From positions 34,402,993 to 34,466,992 of the forward strand of contig OZ022499.1 in the NCBI GenBank assembly GCA_963989385.1: a stretch of DNA of 64,000 nt, in the 5' to 3' direction. The notes beneath the pieces are model-generated. The model saw only the letters and a program-made list of their open reading frames with translations, did not search any database and was not told where the DNA came from. A program made the translations under genes and the position numbers. Within the stretch, counting starts at the first letter, position 1. Each line of letters starts with the position of its first letter. Positions 12,800-24,161 of the stretch are shown piece by piece. Source of the DNA: Ctena decussata (taxonomy: Eukaryota; Mollusca; Bivalvia; Lucinida; Lucinidae).

Positions 12800-13850
12800 T
12801 ATACTCAGAGGCAATAAAAAGTATACAGTTTTTGATTTTGAATACTGGGCCTCGTGTAAATGGCTGCGTGGACATATTAATAATGACATTTTGTCAAACG
12901 TCTAGCTCTGCAAAACACAAACACACATTGTTTTGCAGTCATTAAAATGGAGTTATGGTCCTTAATTCAAAATCAATAGTTCCAATGAAATCTCGCTTTG
13001 CACATGACTAATGACATTCTGCACTTCACGAATATCTTTTATCTTCACGAGTAAAACCACATCGTCATTTAATCTGAAACTCCAACCAAACGTCTTCAAC
13101 CGTAGTTAGAAATGCTACATCTCTCACATTATCTCCCTTTGAATTAAAATCATAAGGAATTAAATGTTTATCTATCTTACTTGGTGTTAGAAATTTTTAC
13201 TTGAAAATTTCGGAAAATTATTGTTTGGCTTCCTGCCTTTGTGCGCACTTGTAAGGAATCTCATAGATTTGTTCATTTGAAAGAAAATTGCAAATAAACT
13301 TCCCATAAGAATTCAATGCATATTCAATGCCTGTTACCAGAAGACGCCAAAAACATTATTTCTTGGTACGAAAATCTGTTACTTTACCCCGATTTTCATA
13401 TCAGAGTGCGACATGTCCTTACAAACCTTTCATCCCTTTTTCGATGCAATGCATAAAAACGCATAAAATCAATCTCTATTGTCCAAAGTGTATGTTTAAA
13501 GGGGAGCTACTCCAGCGATAATGTTGACTCAGACCCCATGTCTGTTTAAACCCATGTCATTTCCTTATCCTTTGACCGATTGTACTGAAAATTGTCGCAA
13601 ATTATGCGAGAATGATTTCATTTATCTATAGTGCCAAGGTATTATGCAAATATGCAGACATCTATAAAAAAAATGGAGACTGCGTTACCTGTATACTTTC
13701 TTTTGCCTCTGAGTTTATATATGCGAAACGAGGAAAAAGCTGATTAGATTGCAAACATGCGCAGGCTGATCTGAGAAATCCCTGTACTCAAGCAAGCCGA
13801 ATTATATGGGACCGCTTCCCAAACTGTGGATTCTGACAGGCTAGTCTCTC
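12800..13850. other. no gene or clear repeat seen
   Basis: AT-rich interior of the giant fold-back element. The longest open frames are about 60 codons and show no family resemblance. Confidence 0.5.
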
Positions 13851-13866
13851 TCTTTCCCTCTCTCTC

Positions 13867-13884
13867 AAGTAAGTAGCCTTTTAT

Positions 13885-13930
<46 letters not shown>

Positions 13931-13946
13931 ACGTAGCCTTTTATCT
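13867..13946 (+). repeat. (TC)n microsatellite flanked by a direct repeat
   Basis: A TC run of about 38 bases (13889-13926) lies between two copies of aagta[a/c]gtagccttttatct (13867-13886, 13927-13946). Confidence 0.9.
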
Positions 13947-14060
13947 CCTATCTCTTCATCATTTTGTCTAAGTCACATTTTAAGGATTTACATTATACTT
14001 ATCATTCAGAGGTTTGACAAAATGTAAAGAGACATTAAAATCAAGCGTGCAGTATGTTGT

Positions 14061-14127
14061 ACGAATTTCGGAATTCAGAATTGTGAAATAGTATGGAAAT
14101 GAAAAGTGAGCCATTTGGGCCATCGTA
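14061..14127 (-). repeat. right arm of the 2.8-kb spaced inverted repeat
   Basis: Complement of 11324-11390; its outer end runs straight into the gtctttttgctgcc array of the giant element. Confidence 0.75.
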
Positions 14128-14965
14128 GGTCTTTTTGCTGCCATAATAGGTCTTTTCACCACCTTATTTTGTCGTCTCTCTGTGTATTTTTGCCGTCTCG
14201 CTGCGCATTTTTGCTACCTCCATTAGACAATTTGTTGTTACTCTGCATATTTTTGCCGCCGATATGCGTTTTTCTCTACAGTAAATAAGAATAAAAACGA
14301 TACATGTATTTTGATATGAGACTTTTATACTACTCCTTACTTTCTTCGAAATTTAATATAGTTTGGATGGCTTTTTTGCTGCCCACATAGGCCAGTATTT
14401 TGTTGTCCTGTTGCGCCTTTTGCTGTTTTCACTAAAATTTTTGCCGGCGCTATGTGTCTTTCTGTAGTAAATAAATTGAAAAAAAGAAAGTAGTAGAAGA
14501 AGAAAAAGATATGTAATATTGAATAAATACTATCTCACCCATAATTCTGTTGATCCTCATTTGCATCATACTTCGTTTGCTCTATTTATTGCTTTCAATG
14601 GCCTTTTTGCTGGCTTTCTACATTTTTTTCTGTCGTACAGTTTTCTTTATAACGCTTATTCATGTGACAATAATATTAATGATTAGTTAAAAACAAACAA
14701 CTAAAAGAGTCCGCATTTAATCACGAAACTGAAAACATTTATTATAAACTATTTATTCGTATGTTTTAGCCAAAGTATTTTTAAGGATTTGATGAAAAAA
14801 GATAATAACATAACATATAACATAAATTCTGCATTAAACATGTATGCATACATTTATAGCCATACAAAATAGTGAATAGCAACAGTGAAAACCACGATTA
14901 GGCCTACTTAGAAATTCCTGACACGAATTCGGGTGTTCCTATCCGATAGTATTCTTGTCATAATC

Positions 14966-15326
14966 AGTTAACGTTTGGTGCCCCTTCTATTTGCATCATG
15001 AAGAAATATATTTGTAAGCCTTTTCTTGGATACCAAAGACAAAATACGAAAAAGTTTAAGGGGTCTTTTTGCTGTCTTTCCTGGTCTTTTTGCCGTCTTT
15101 CCGGGTCTTTTTGCATCTTTCCGGGTCTTTCCGGTATTTAGGTACCAGTTAACGTTTGGTGCCCCTTCTATTTGCATCATGAAGAAATATATTTGTAAGC
15201 CTTTTCTTGGATACCAAAGACAAAATACGAAAACGTTTAAGGGGTCTTTTTGCTGTCTTTCCTGGTCTTTTTGCCGTCTTTCCGGGTCTTTTTGCATCTT
15301 TCCGGGTCTTTCCGGTATTTAGGTAC
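14966..15326 (+). repeat. 181-bp tandem duplication at the right end of the giant fold-back
   Basis: agttaacgtttggtgcccct starts at 14966 and again at 15147; the two units are nearly identical and each ends in gtctttttgc arrays and tatttaggtacc. This suggests a recent end duplication. Confidence 0.9.
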
Positions 15327-15543
15327 CCCGGTATCGGTATCGGTAAGGGGTTTTGACCACAGTAATTTTTTTTTTTTGCATTTTATAGTAACCAGTCAAC
15401 AATTTGACCTTGACACCGATCAACTTTCGGTTTAGCTTGTCTTGCGTAAGGAAAATCACACGTTTTCTTTACATACGCCTGAAGGTTACAGTGGAGTGAA
15501 TTATTTAACCATCTAAAACTGAAACATACAGACTGTCAGGTAG

Positions 15544-16606
15544 GTCTGTTTTATCTTTATTAATGACCTGCCAGACAACATAAGCTCCACAGTCCGCCTT
15601 TTTGCTGATGACTGTGTACTCTATAGAAATATTAGACGGTCCGAAGACCAACAGATACTCCAAGATGATTTAGATAAATTGGCACTTTGGGAAGAGGCAT
15701 GGCTCATGAAATTCAATGTTGCCAAATGTCACTCTATGAGGGTGACTAGGCATCCCCCTCCAAAGCAAATAATCCATGGTTATACATTGCATAACCAAGT
15801 CCTAGAGAATGTATCGTCAGCCAAATATTTAGGAGTTGAAATTACGGATGACCTCGAGTGGGGTCAGCACATTAATGAAATTACCAGTAAGGCTACTAAG
15901 ACTTTGGGTTTCCTTCGTAGAAACTTGACTTTTGCATCGAAGGAAATCAAGGCTGCTGCATATAAAACTCTGGTCCGGCCCAAATTAGAATATGCAGCGC
16001 CAGTTTGGATGCCCCATCACCAAGTTGATATTAACAGAATAGAAAAAGTACAGAGGACTGCTGCCCGTTGGACCTGTAGGCGCTGGCGCAATCAAAGTCA
16101 TGTGGGAGAAATGTTAGAAGAACTCCAATGGCCAGACCTGCAGGAAAGACGACAGCAGGCTTCTCTGTCTCTATTCTACAAAATACATAATAATCTTGCC
16201 ATTGTAGATAAGAATAAGTACCTATCTGAGGTCGGTGAAGGGAGCAGGAGAACTAGGTCCCACCCATTCCAGTACCACCGTCCAAACGCTTACAAGGACG
16301 GTTTTAAGAATTCTTTTTTCCCCAGGACAATTGCAACTTGGAATGGCCTTACAACCGAAGCTGTCTCTTCGGAGACAGTTGATGGGTTTAAGGCCAAAAT
16401 TTAATATCCTAGGGTAGAGCAGGGGTTAGGCATGGAATGCCTGCCCCTGAGGACTTCTTGTAAATAGTTTTAATCTGCTGGTGGCTATGTCACAAATTCA
16501 TTTATTTATTTATTTATTTTTTTTGTGACAACTTATGCGCCACACCAAAAAACCTGTCATCATGGTCAAAATTGACCGAGGACAGTATCGATAGAAAGAA
16601 AGAAAG
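15544..16606 (+). mobile_element. 5'-truncated LINE (jockey/CR1-like) fragment
   Basis: An open frame from 15544 to a stop at 16402 encodes the end of a reverse transcriptase: FINDLP, then FADD at 15601-15612, then KYLGVEITDDLEW and the C-terminal region with RPKLEYAAPVW, QRTAARW and FFPRTIATWNGL. These are hallmarks of the jockey superfamily. Everything upstream of FINDLP (endonuclease and most of the RT) is missing, as expected for 5' truncation. A 3' UTR follows and ends at a short GAAA tail (16593-16606). The remaining frame has no stop, so the insertion is fairly young. Confidence 0.9.
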
Positions 16607-16702
16607 TAGGCTGCAGTTTTGATATTTTCTGTATTTTATGAGCTTGTTGCTTTGACTTTAGTGCATTTAATAAAAAAATGCTTTTCAATTTCAGCTCAGT
16701 GC

Positions 16703-16815
16703 TTTGATTGATGGATGAAATTTTACGTCCGTTTTAATATGAACTGTATTTCAGTCGTATCAGGATGATGGATGAGTGATAATGAAAGGCTGCGTGCAAT
16801 GGTACCCTGTTTACC
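16703..16815 (-). mobile_element. SINE body fragment
   Basis: tttacgtccgttttaa through atttcagtcgtatcaggatg matches, on the same strand, the 44390-44480 part of the SINE at 44390-44591. The tRNA head is lost. Confidence 0.55.
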
Positions 16816-17599
16816 ATTGAAAAGAATATCCTCTGACTATATCTACATCTACCAATTAAGTGCATGCATGGCCAGTATTCAGATTTTGCGGTCATAAAAT
16901 AACACAAAAGCACAGAAATACCAGAAAGCTCTGGAATAACTGAAAAGCGGTACGTAAATTCATCGGACCAGATCGGGCTAAATCACCTGATCGGACCCGA
17001 ATTTTACCATTTGTAGTCATACTTTCTGTGGCCTTTAATGTTTATATTTGGCATAAGATAGTGTATCCAACATATCTATTGAAATAAAATTTGATCTTAA
17101 TGAACTTACTGTTGCTGTTGGGCCATATATTAGCATATTTGACATTTTACAGAGGCAGATACGTAAACATCCATATGCAATACAATGTTATTTAAATTGC
17201 TATGAAAATGAAACTTGTCATATAAAATAATGTGTGCTTTTCCTAATTTTGTTAAAAAATAGATCATACCTGTCAACTTTGAGAAATTTTCGTGGGGGAG
17301 ACAGCGCGCGAACCGACATTTTCGACCACTTTTTTGACGACTAAGGGCGCGGAGAAAATCACTAAAAATTTCCATGGGGGAGACTTTTTTCTAATGAAAA
17401 AGAAGGCTTTCAATTTTTTCTTTTTGCTTTTGCCGGTATACTGGTATGCCCTCAACTATGAGGATTATCACCAGTGGAGTGCGAGAAGGGAAATGGTAAG
17501 AGAAGTATCGAAAAAGATGAAGGTAGAGAAGTAAGTAATTGGAAAGACAGAAGGAAGTAAAGAGGGAGAAAGTCAAAGAGATAGAAGAAATGTTTTGGA

Positions 17600-18178
17600 C
17601 TAATTGAGTCTAGAGTGCTCGATCTTCGAGACCTGAGCCTTGAAGATATCGAGCGACTCTGCCAGGCAGATTTGACTTGGAAGCTGGTTCCATTGAATGA
17701 CTGTTCTGGGAAAGAAGGAAAAGCGGGTATAGTCTTTGTCTGCTCTCAACTGGCGATATTGGTATTTTCGTCGTCCAGTACCTCTTTGTAAATATTTATC
17801 CTCCTCAATGGCAACAAGGTGATGGCGTATTTTGTAAAGTATCGTGAGTCTAGAATCCACTCTTCTTTGCTCAAGGGATCTCCAGTCCAGACTACGAAGC
17901 ATGTCTGATACACTTGATGTATTATGGTACCTTCCAGTTACCCACCTTGCCGCTCTCCTCTGAACCATCTCTAACTGGTATACGAGCCTGTGATTAGTTT
18001 TGTCGCCTTCTTTGGGATTTTTTACACATTTAGGGTCCCATACTGTATTACAGTATTCAAGTTTGGGGCGGACAATGGACTTATAGGCCTTTTCTTTGAT
18101 TGTTTGAGAGTTGATTTTTAGATTGCGTTTCAGAAAACCTAGAGTCTGGTTTGCCTTTGAGGAGACAGAGTACTTTTC
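17600..18178 (-). pseudogene. LINE ORF, 3' part: RT C-terminal region
   Basis: On the minus strand the frame reads SSKANQTLGFLKRNLK, then IVRPKLEYCNTVWDPK, QRRAARWVTGRY, FFPRTVIQWNQLP and stops at 17600. This is the C-terminal region missing from the plus-strand piece, and it is paralogous to the end of the LINE at 15544-16606. The residues before it in the open frame (18179-18223) come from the inverted 5' piece read backwards. Confidence 0.92.
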
Positions 18179-18179
18179 A

Positions 18180-20592
18180 GTCTGATCTGGCAAGTAGTCC
18201 AGGTGACCCAATGCACACTTCATCGCCCAAAACCTCTAATCAGGCATCCCGCCCCTCTCATCAGTCAAAACCCAAACACACAGCAAGATCAATTAAACCC
18301 ATCAAAGTACTAAATGTCAATCTTAACTCCATTGTGGCCCACAGCACTGATTTGGGCAATATGGTTGACAGCATAAATCCTGACATTATTGTGGGTGTTG
18401 AGACAAAGATTGATTCTAGTATCCATTTGGGGGAAATACTTCCAAAACAGTATCTTGAAAATGTTGTTAGGGTTGACAGAAAAAGGGGTGGTGGTGGGGT
18501 AATTATTGCAGCAAAAGATGATTACATCTGCAGTGAGGTTACTGAACTACAAACACAATGTGAAATTGCATGGATGAAACTGGAAATCGTAGGTTGCAAA
18601 CCACTCTACATATGTGGCTATTATAAACCCAGTGAAGGAGACAACAGTAGTCTTGAACAGTTTGAAGAGTCCCTCCGGAGATTGGGCATGGTAAATTCCC
18701 ATATTCTAATTGCAGGTGACATGAACTTTCCAGGATACGACTGGGAAAACAGCTGTCTAAAGCCGAATTGTAACTACCCAACTCTCACCTACCAGTTTGT
18801 TGACCTGTTAGATGACCTCAGTCTAACCCAACTGGTAACCACACCGACTAGAGGAAATAACACCCTTGACCTTGTCATCACAAACAACCCAAGCTTAATT
18901 ACTGCCTGTAGAGTTATTCCAGGTGTCAGTGACCATGATGCTGTTTTAACGGAAATAAACATTAAACCGTTAAGAAACAAGCAGACCCCAAGAAAAATCC
19001 CCCTCTACAAAAAGGCTGACTGGGAAGGGATAAAGAAACACATATCTGAGTTTGGCAGAAGCTTACAATCCAATTTTGACCTTTTGACCCCTGTAAACCA
19101 ACTTTGGGAAAATATAATATCCGAACTGGAAAGAGCCATAAACAAGTTCATCCCACACAAAATAGCCAAAATTAAGGACAAGCAACCCTGGATCACCACC
19201 AAAATCAGACGACTCATGAGAAAACGGGATAAACTTTTCTTTAAAAACAGACACCAGCCTTCCCCGGAAAAATCAAGCAAACTCAAAGCACTAAAACACC
19301 TCATACAAAGCCAAAGTAGAAAGGCCTACTGGGACTATGTGGAAGACCTGATCACGCCTAAAGATGAACATTCCCCTGACGAAAAATTTTCTATCTCCAA
19401 AAAATTCTACACTTTTATTAAACACAAGAAAACGGACTCCACAGGTATCAAAACGCTGAAGAAAAATGGATCCACTGTCACAGACCCAGAACAAAAAGCT
19501 GACCTCTTAAATAACCACTTTTATTCTGTCTTCTCCCAGCAAATTCCTATGAAACTCACAGCCCTCTGCAAATATTTCACAAACCTCTTCCCAAACAAAG
19601 AAACTGACATGCCAGAAATCCAGGTAACAGAGAAGGGCGTCCTGAAGCTCCTGCAGGCTTTAAATATCTCTAAAGCTGCTGGCCCAGATGGTATAAGACC
19701 AAGAGTACTCAAAGAACTATCTTCAGAACTGGCCCTTATCTTTACTTTGCTTTTTCAGGCAGCTCTCCATCAACAAGCTCGCCCGGACATTTGGAAACAT
19801 GCCAATGTTAACCCTATTTACAAGAAAGGAGACAAGACAAACCCATCCAATTATCGCCCAGTGTCCCTGACCTGCATTTCATGTAAGCTCATGGAGCATA
19901 TTATCTGTAGCAGCCTCATGAAACATCTCACTAGGTACAATATTCTATATCCACTCCAACATGGTTTCCGTGAAAAACGTAGTTGCGAAACTCAGCTTAT
20001 AGAATTTGTCCATGACATAGCTTTTAACATGCAGAAAGGTCACCAGAACGATGTTGTAGTGATGGATTTTGCTAAAGCATTTGATAAAGTTGCTCACAAC
20101 AGATTGCTTTACAAATTGTCATCATATGGGGTTAAGGGAAACACGTTGGGCTGGATAGCTTCTTTTCTCTCTGGAAGATCTCAGAAAGTTGTCCTTGAAG
20201 GGAAAGCATCCTCTTCTGCACCCGTGCTCTCAGGCGTCCCACAGGGCTCAGTCCTTGGCCCTGCACTTTTTCTCATTTATATAAATGACCTTCCAGAATA
20301 CGTCCCAAATAGCACAGTACGACTTTTTGCGGATGATACCCTTATGTACTTAACAATACACAACTTGTCTGACTGTACCAAACTCCAGGAAGATCTCAAC
20401 AACCTAGAAAGATGGGAATCTGACTGGCAGATGTCTTTTCACCCAGAGAAATGCGAGGTCATCCATGTTACCACCAAGAAGAAACCTATCCTACACAATT
20501 ACACCCTCCATGGCCACACTCTCTCTTCAGTACCCCAAATCAAATACCTCGGAGTTCAAATTTCTCAAGACCTTAAGTGGAATTCTCACATT
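18180..20592 (+). pseudogene. LINE ORF, inverted 5' part: endonuclease plus reverse transcriptase
   Basis: An uninterrupted frame encodes an APE-type endonuclease followed by reverse transcriptase. Endonuclease signatures: LNVNLNSI (18310s), GVETKID, GDMNFPGYDWE near 18715-18750, and SDHD at 18928-18939. RT signatures: MDFAKAFDKVAHNRLL near 20062, GVPQGSVLGPALF near 20235-20275, FADD at 20326-20337, then KYLGVQISQDLKW. The frame continues past the breakpoint into host DNA to a stop at 20725, so the true protein is cut after about 20592. The frame's first 30 bases (18151-18180) are the antisense of the other LINE piece. All catalytic motifs are intact, so the insertion looks recent although it cannot make the whole protein. 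Confidence 0.92.
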
Positions 20593-21421
20593 GTTTCAAA
20601 AGATAAATTTATTTTTCAAAACAATGCATTTGTAAAGTCTGAAATGAAGAAACACTCAATGCTTAAAATTCTTTATCATTGTAACTACATTAAAATCTTA
20701 CAGCATAATTCAATTATGACTGATTAATGCTATAGAAATTAAAGCCTAAATATGTCCCAATCTAGCTAGCCTTCGCCGATTCCAGTGCTTTCTGTGATCG
20801 TTTTTACCACCATTTCCAGGGCTGAAATGTCTCTCGCAACAAGCACAATGTGTAAAAATGACCCTCTTCTCGCTTTTCTGTATGCAGGGAAACTCGATCG
20901 CTTGCGTATATTGATAGGAGACGCTTGAATTTTCTCTCATTTTTGCATTTTTCTTGTGTTTTTTTACTGCAGGAAATAAACATTTTCTGGTTTTCCGAAT
21001 TCACTGACTATAATATGTAATCGGTACGAAACCGAGAACCAGGTGTAATAATCTATTTTTAATTGTTGCGCGCGACCGGTTACGGAATTTCCCGATTCTT
21101 CTTTCTGCAATCCTGCCTCAGTAGGACTACCTACTTTTATGACCGCTTGCGATGGGCGAAAACTACCGGAACCAATCGGAAACTCGCGAGTCCAAGCGGA
21201 AGTGAGACTGACCTTCACCTTGGAAAAACCATAAACACGCGAAGAAACAAATGATAAAAATCGCTTTGATTTTTAATTTTAGCGATGAAAATAGAAATCC
21301 GGAGGTTGTCTAAAAAGCGGGAGAATTGGGTTATTTTTGAAATACGATCCGGAGATCGGGAAAGAGTCCAAAAATCGGGAGACTCACGATTTATGCGGGA
21401 GAGTTGACAGGTATGATAGAT

Positions 21422-22135
21422 TGTAGGTGCATATTTAGCCGTTCTTGAGGCAGTTAGAGCAGAAATAATACCTGCTGGATACATCAAATTAATAAGTCAT
21501 AGATGCGATGAGGACTCCTTCAAACTCATATAAAAAGTAATGTATCTGTTGGATACACTATGTTATGCAAAATATAAACATTAATAGTCTAAGAAATTAT
21601 GATGAAATAGCTATAGATGGTAAAATTCGGGTCCGATCTGGTGATTATGCCCGGTCCGATTGGGTGAGTACACGTACCCACTGAAAAGCAATTTAAAAAT
21701 TTAGTTTTTACATGAATAATCATTGTAATATAGTTTCATGGGTAGAGAAAGCATTCACACAGTAGCAGTGATTTTTTTACCCCTGCGCCCTGCGTCCTAG
21801 ACGCATAATTTTCCCAGAGGATGCAAAATATTTCCTTGGCTGCGTTCCGGGACGCATAAAAATAGCCGATCGGTAGTCCAACTTCCGATTTCGGCTTCGT
21901 TTACAAAGCTACTTTCGTTTTAAGAATATAGCAACGGTGCATTAGCAGATTGTTATATTACTGGTAAAAAACAGTACCATAGTCTTTCCTACTCCCGCTA
22001 AATACTGAAGTCTACCTGTAATACCAATAATCAATAGTAGTTGTCCAGTACCGGAGGAACATAGTATTATCGACCACGGTGATGTCTTTTACCTAAGTGC
22101 AAACTTTTATCAATACACCGGGTCAATAAGTAATC
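21422..22135. other. no gene seen
   Basis: AT-rich DNA. 16960-17000 and 21630-21665 share an inverted word pair (ggtccgattgggtg-type) that may bracket an older element around the TIR transposon. Confidence 0.4.
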
Positions 22136-22323
22136 ATGCCTCCGAAAAACAAGAAAAAGATCAAACTTGATTCAAAGCAGCAAACATTATTTGGTCTTCT
22201 TAGGCAAGACAAACACGCAAGGCCAGATGTTGCAGATCATGATGCAACCGATCAAACTTCCGAATCCGAAATGACAACGGATGTCTCCAAATCCAATACG
22301 CTGTCTGATAATGAGACAACAGG
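22136..22323 (+). CDS. doubtful first exon of an unrecognised, possibly transposon-derived gene
   Basis: An ATG opens 62 codons starting MPPKNKKKIKLDSKQQTLFG, then a Ser/Thr/Asp-rich tail, and reaches a donor-like acaacag|gtgatt at 22324. The Lys-rich start followed by QTLFGLL resembles N-termini often predicted for transposase-like zinc-finger proteins, but I cannot name a family. No second exon is recognised downstream. The flanks (21790-21860 and 22400-22510) share words about 'gatgcaaa', suggesting it sits in a repeat. Confidence 0.25.
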
Positions 22324-22763
22324 TGATTTATTTTATTCCTGTGACCACAGGAGCTTGACGTTGGTTATTTTTTACTTATAGGGCTTGTCCTTTGAAGCCC
22401 TTTAAGTTTGGGATGCAGAGAAAATATTGCTTTTGCATCCCAGTAAAGATGCAAACCCTTGAGCAGTGGATGCAAAGATTTTAGGTCTTGTGAGTCCTGG
22501 GACTCAAAGAAGGAGATTTGTAAAAAAATCACTGGAGTAGTATTCTAGACTACAGTTGTCTTGGTTTTACAATAGATGACGTTTATCCACAAAAAGAGCA
22601 CTACCATATAACTGAAAAGCAATATTGAACTAGTGTTGTTTACCATTAAATTTTGTGTCTCAGATTGATAGTCTGTTCAGCTGTTCAGTATATAATTTGT
22701 GATTGACTATACACAATCATGCTATTTTATTTATTAATTTGGTTTGTTTTGTTTTTAAGTATA

Positions 22764-23491
22764 GGAAGTGTCTCCGGGTACGATACCATATCCCTAGACC
22801 CTGGGTCTCCAGAATATGGAACCGTACCCCAAGACTCTGGGTCTCCAGGTACGGAACCGTACCTGGAGACAGTCCTATGAGATTTGGCTCCGGGTACACC
22901 AGTAAGTTTTCAATACTATGTATTAAGTAGTTTTACCCATTTAACATATAGTTAATCCAGCAATAGAATTACTCCTTGTAAAACATTCATTAAGTCGCCA
23001 TCTTGCTAGGGAAAATTATAACTGAAGTCAGTCCTTTGCGTGATTTTGACTAATGCACATAAACTGCGATAAACACGGCCGAGGTGTCTTATTTGATCGC
23101 CTGCTAATTGCTCGTAGACAATGACTTCTGAAGATTGCAAACAACTATGATCTCGTCATAATCTGTAGAAACAGACAATTACATTTATTAAAATTAATAA
23201 TTCTGTGATAAGCAATGTAGACCCAAAACAGACACCTGAAACGCATGCAGCGTTCTTGAATATGCCGCTCAGGGCAATGAAATACTGTCGTCAAACGGTT
23301 TATATACATAATGTCATGTGCGTCAAGTAAAGTTCTCCTAGTGTTGTTGCATATCTCAATCTAAATGACATTGAGAATTTAATTGTGTGCTTATGAAGGT
23401 AATTGTCATTTCAATAAATATTGCATTGACTGAATCAGGACAACTCGGACCAAAGACAACTCACCCCACAAAAATCTCGGCCCAGGACAAC

Positions 23492-23522
<31 letters not shown>

Positions 23523-23881
23523 TTAAGCACTTACGTTACCAGAAGACATTTAATTGCACATCAATGGAACGTATCCATAGCCCCAGTACTGGGGCGCCGT
23601 ATGTCCGCTCGTTGGATAAAAATTGGTACTCATTGTTGAATTTTATTATTATTTTAGACAAAACAGGTGAGAAAAACAACAATTATTGGGGTGAACACGA
23701 AAACATCATGTTAATTTTATGCAAAATAAACACATTGTTTTGACCGCATTATCATTAGTAATGTTCACTAGCAAGATGGCCAGGTACGGTTCCATACCTG
23801 GAGACCCAGAGTCTCGGGGTACGGTTCAGTACCTGGAGATCCAGGGTCTAGGGATATGGTACCGTACCCGGAGACACTTCC
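22764..23881. mobile_element. fold-back element with GGTACGGTACC/CCTGGAGACC motifs
   Basis: The left arm (22764-22885) begins ggaagtgtctccgggtac; the right arm (23781-23881) ends with its complement, ...cggagacacttcc. Within the arms, units of about 38 bp (gggtctcca...tacggaaccgtacc-like) repeat. The flanks ttaagtata and ttacatata match at 7 of 9 positions, a possible decayed 9-bp target duplication. The inner ends also match (cgccatcttgctag at about 22996, inverted at about 23768). No transposase. Confidence 0.75.
23493..23522 (+). repeat. poly-C run (30 bases)
   Basis: Uninterrupted C run inside the fold-back element; length is probably variable and error-prone. Confidence 0.9.
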
Positions 23882-24161
23882 TTACATATAGCAGATGGCA
23901 GTTCATATGCCTTGATGTAACTGAAAGCCACTGGAAACTGCTGGGCATCATTAGCACTCTTTAACGAACGTTTGCTTTTGACAACCTTTTGTCATCTGCA
24001 TTTTTGCACGTTACAAACTGTTACTGGAATTTAAGATATGATTACAAGTCTCAAGTTGTAAATGACTTGCAGAGTTGTCCCAGTGTGTAAGTAACATGCA
24101 GTGTTAATGGGATATATATTAACAATGTTACACAAAGTCAATGACTTGCCCGAAATGAAGT

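Larger units (their letters stand above)
4726..15326. mobile_element. giant (about 10.6 kb) fold-back element with GGCAAAAAGACC arrays
   Basis: The left end at 4726-4850 reads gtacctaaa, then accggaaagac and repeated gcaaaaagac. The right end at 15050-15326 is the reverse: gtctttttgc repeats, gtctttccggtatttaggta. Further copies of the motif lie at 8930-9200 and 9420-9470 (forward) and 14127-14640 (reverse), so each arm is a long, loose array. The interior hosts the MULE-like element, another fold-back, a SINE and MITEs. No transposase is seen. The outer boundary is set by the inverted ggtacctaaa/tttaggtacc ends. Confidence 0.65.
17415..20600 (-). mobile_element. LINE copy with 5' inversion (twin priming)
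   Basis: The insertion reads on the minus strand. Its 3' part (17415-about 18178) is in sense and has an A-rich AAAAAG-type tail at 17405-17440; its 5' part (about 18180-20600) is inverted and so reads on the plus strand. The plus piece ends at DLKWNSHI and the minus piece resumes at SSKANQTLGFL, which are adjacent in related elements. Inverted 5' part next to the 5' flank, then sense 3' part, is what twin priming produces. Confidence 0.85.
17265..21415. mobile_element. TIR DNA transposon (non-autonomous), split by a LINE
   Basis: The ends are catacctgtcaact at 17265 and agttgacaggtatg ending at 21415. A perfect 6-bp duplication, atagat, flanks them (17259-17264, 21416-21421). Without the LINE about 17415-20600 the element would be only about 1 kb and codes for nothing recognisable. 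The superfamily cannot be assigned; 6-bp duplications occur in only a few superfamilies. Confidence 0.8.

Noticed and set aside
14968..15322. Open frames on both strands with QKDPERRQKD-like repeats
   Set aside because: They come from the gcaaaaagac array and its 181-bp duplication at the end of the giant fold-back.
18151..20727. Single 858-residue host protein
   Set aside because: Endonuclease and reverse transcriptase motifs show a LINE ORF; the first and last parts of the open frame are junction and flanking DNA.
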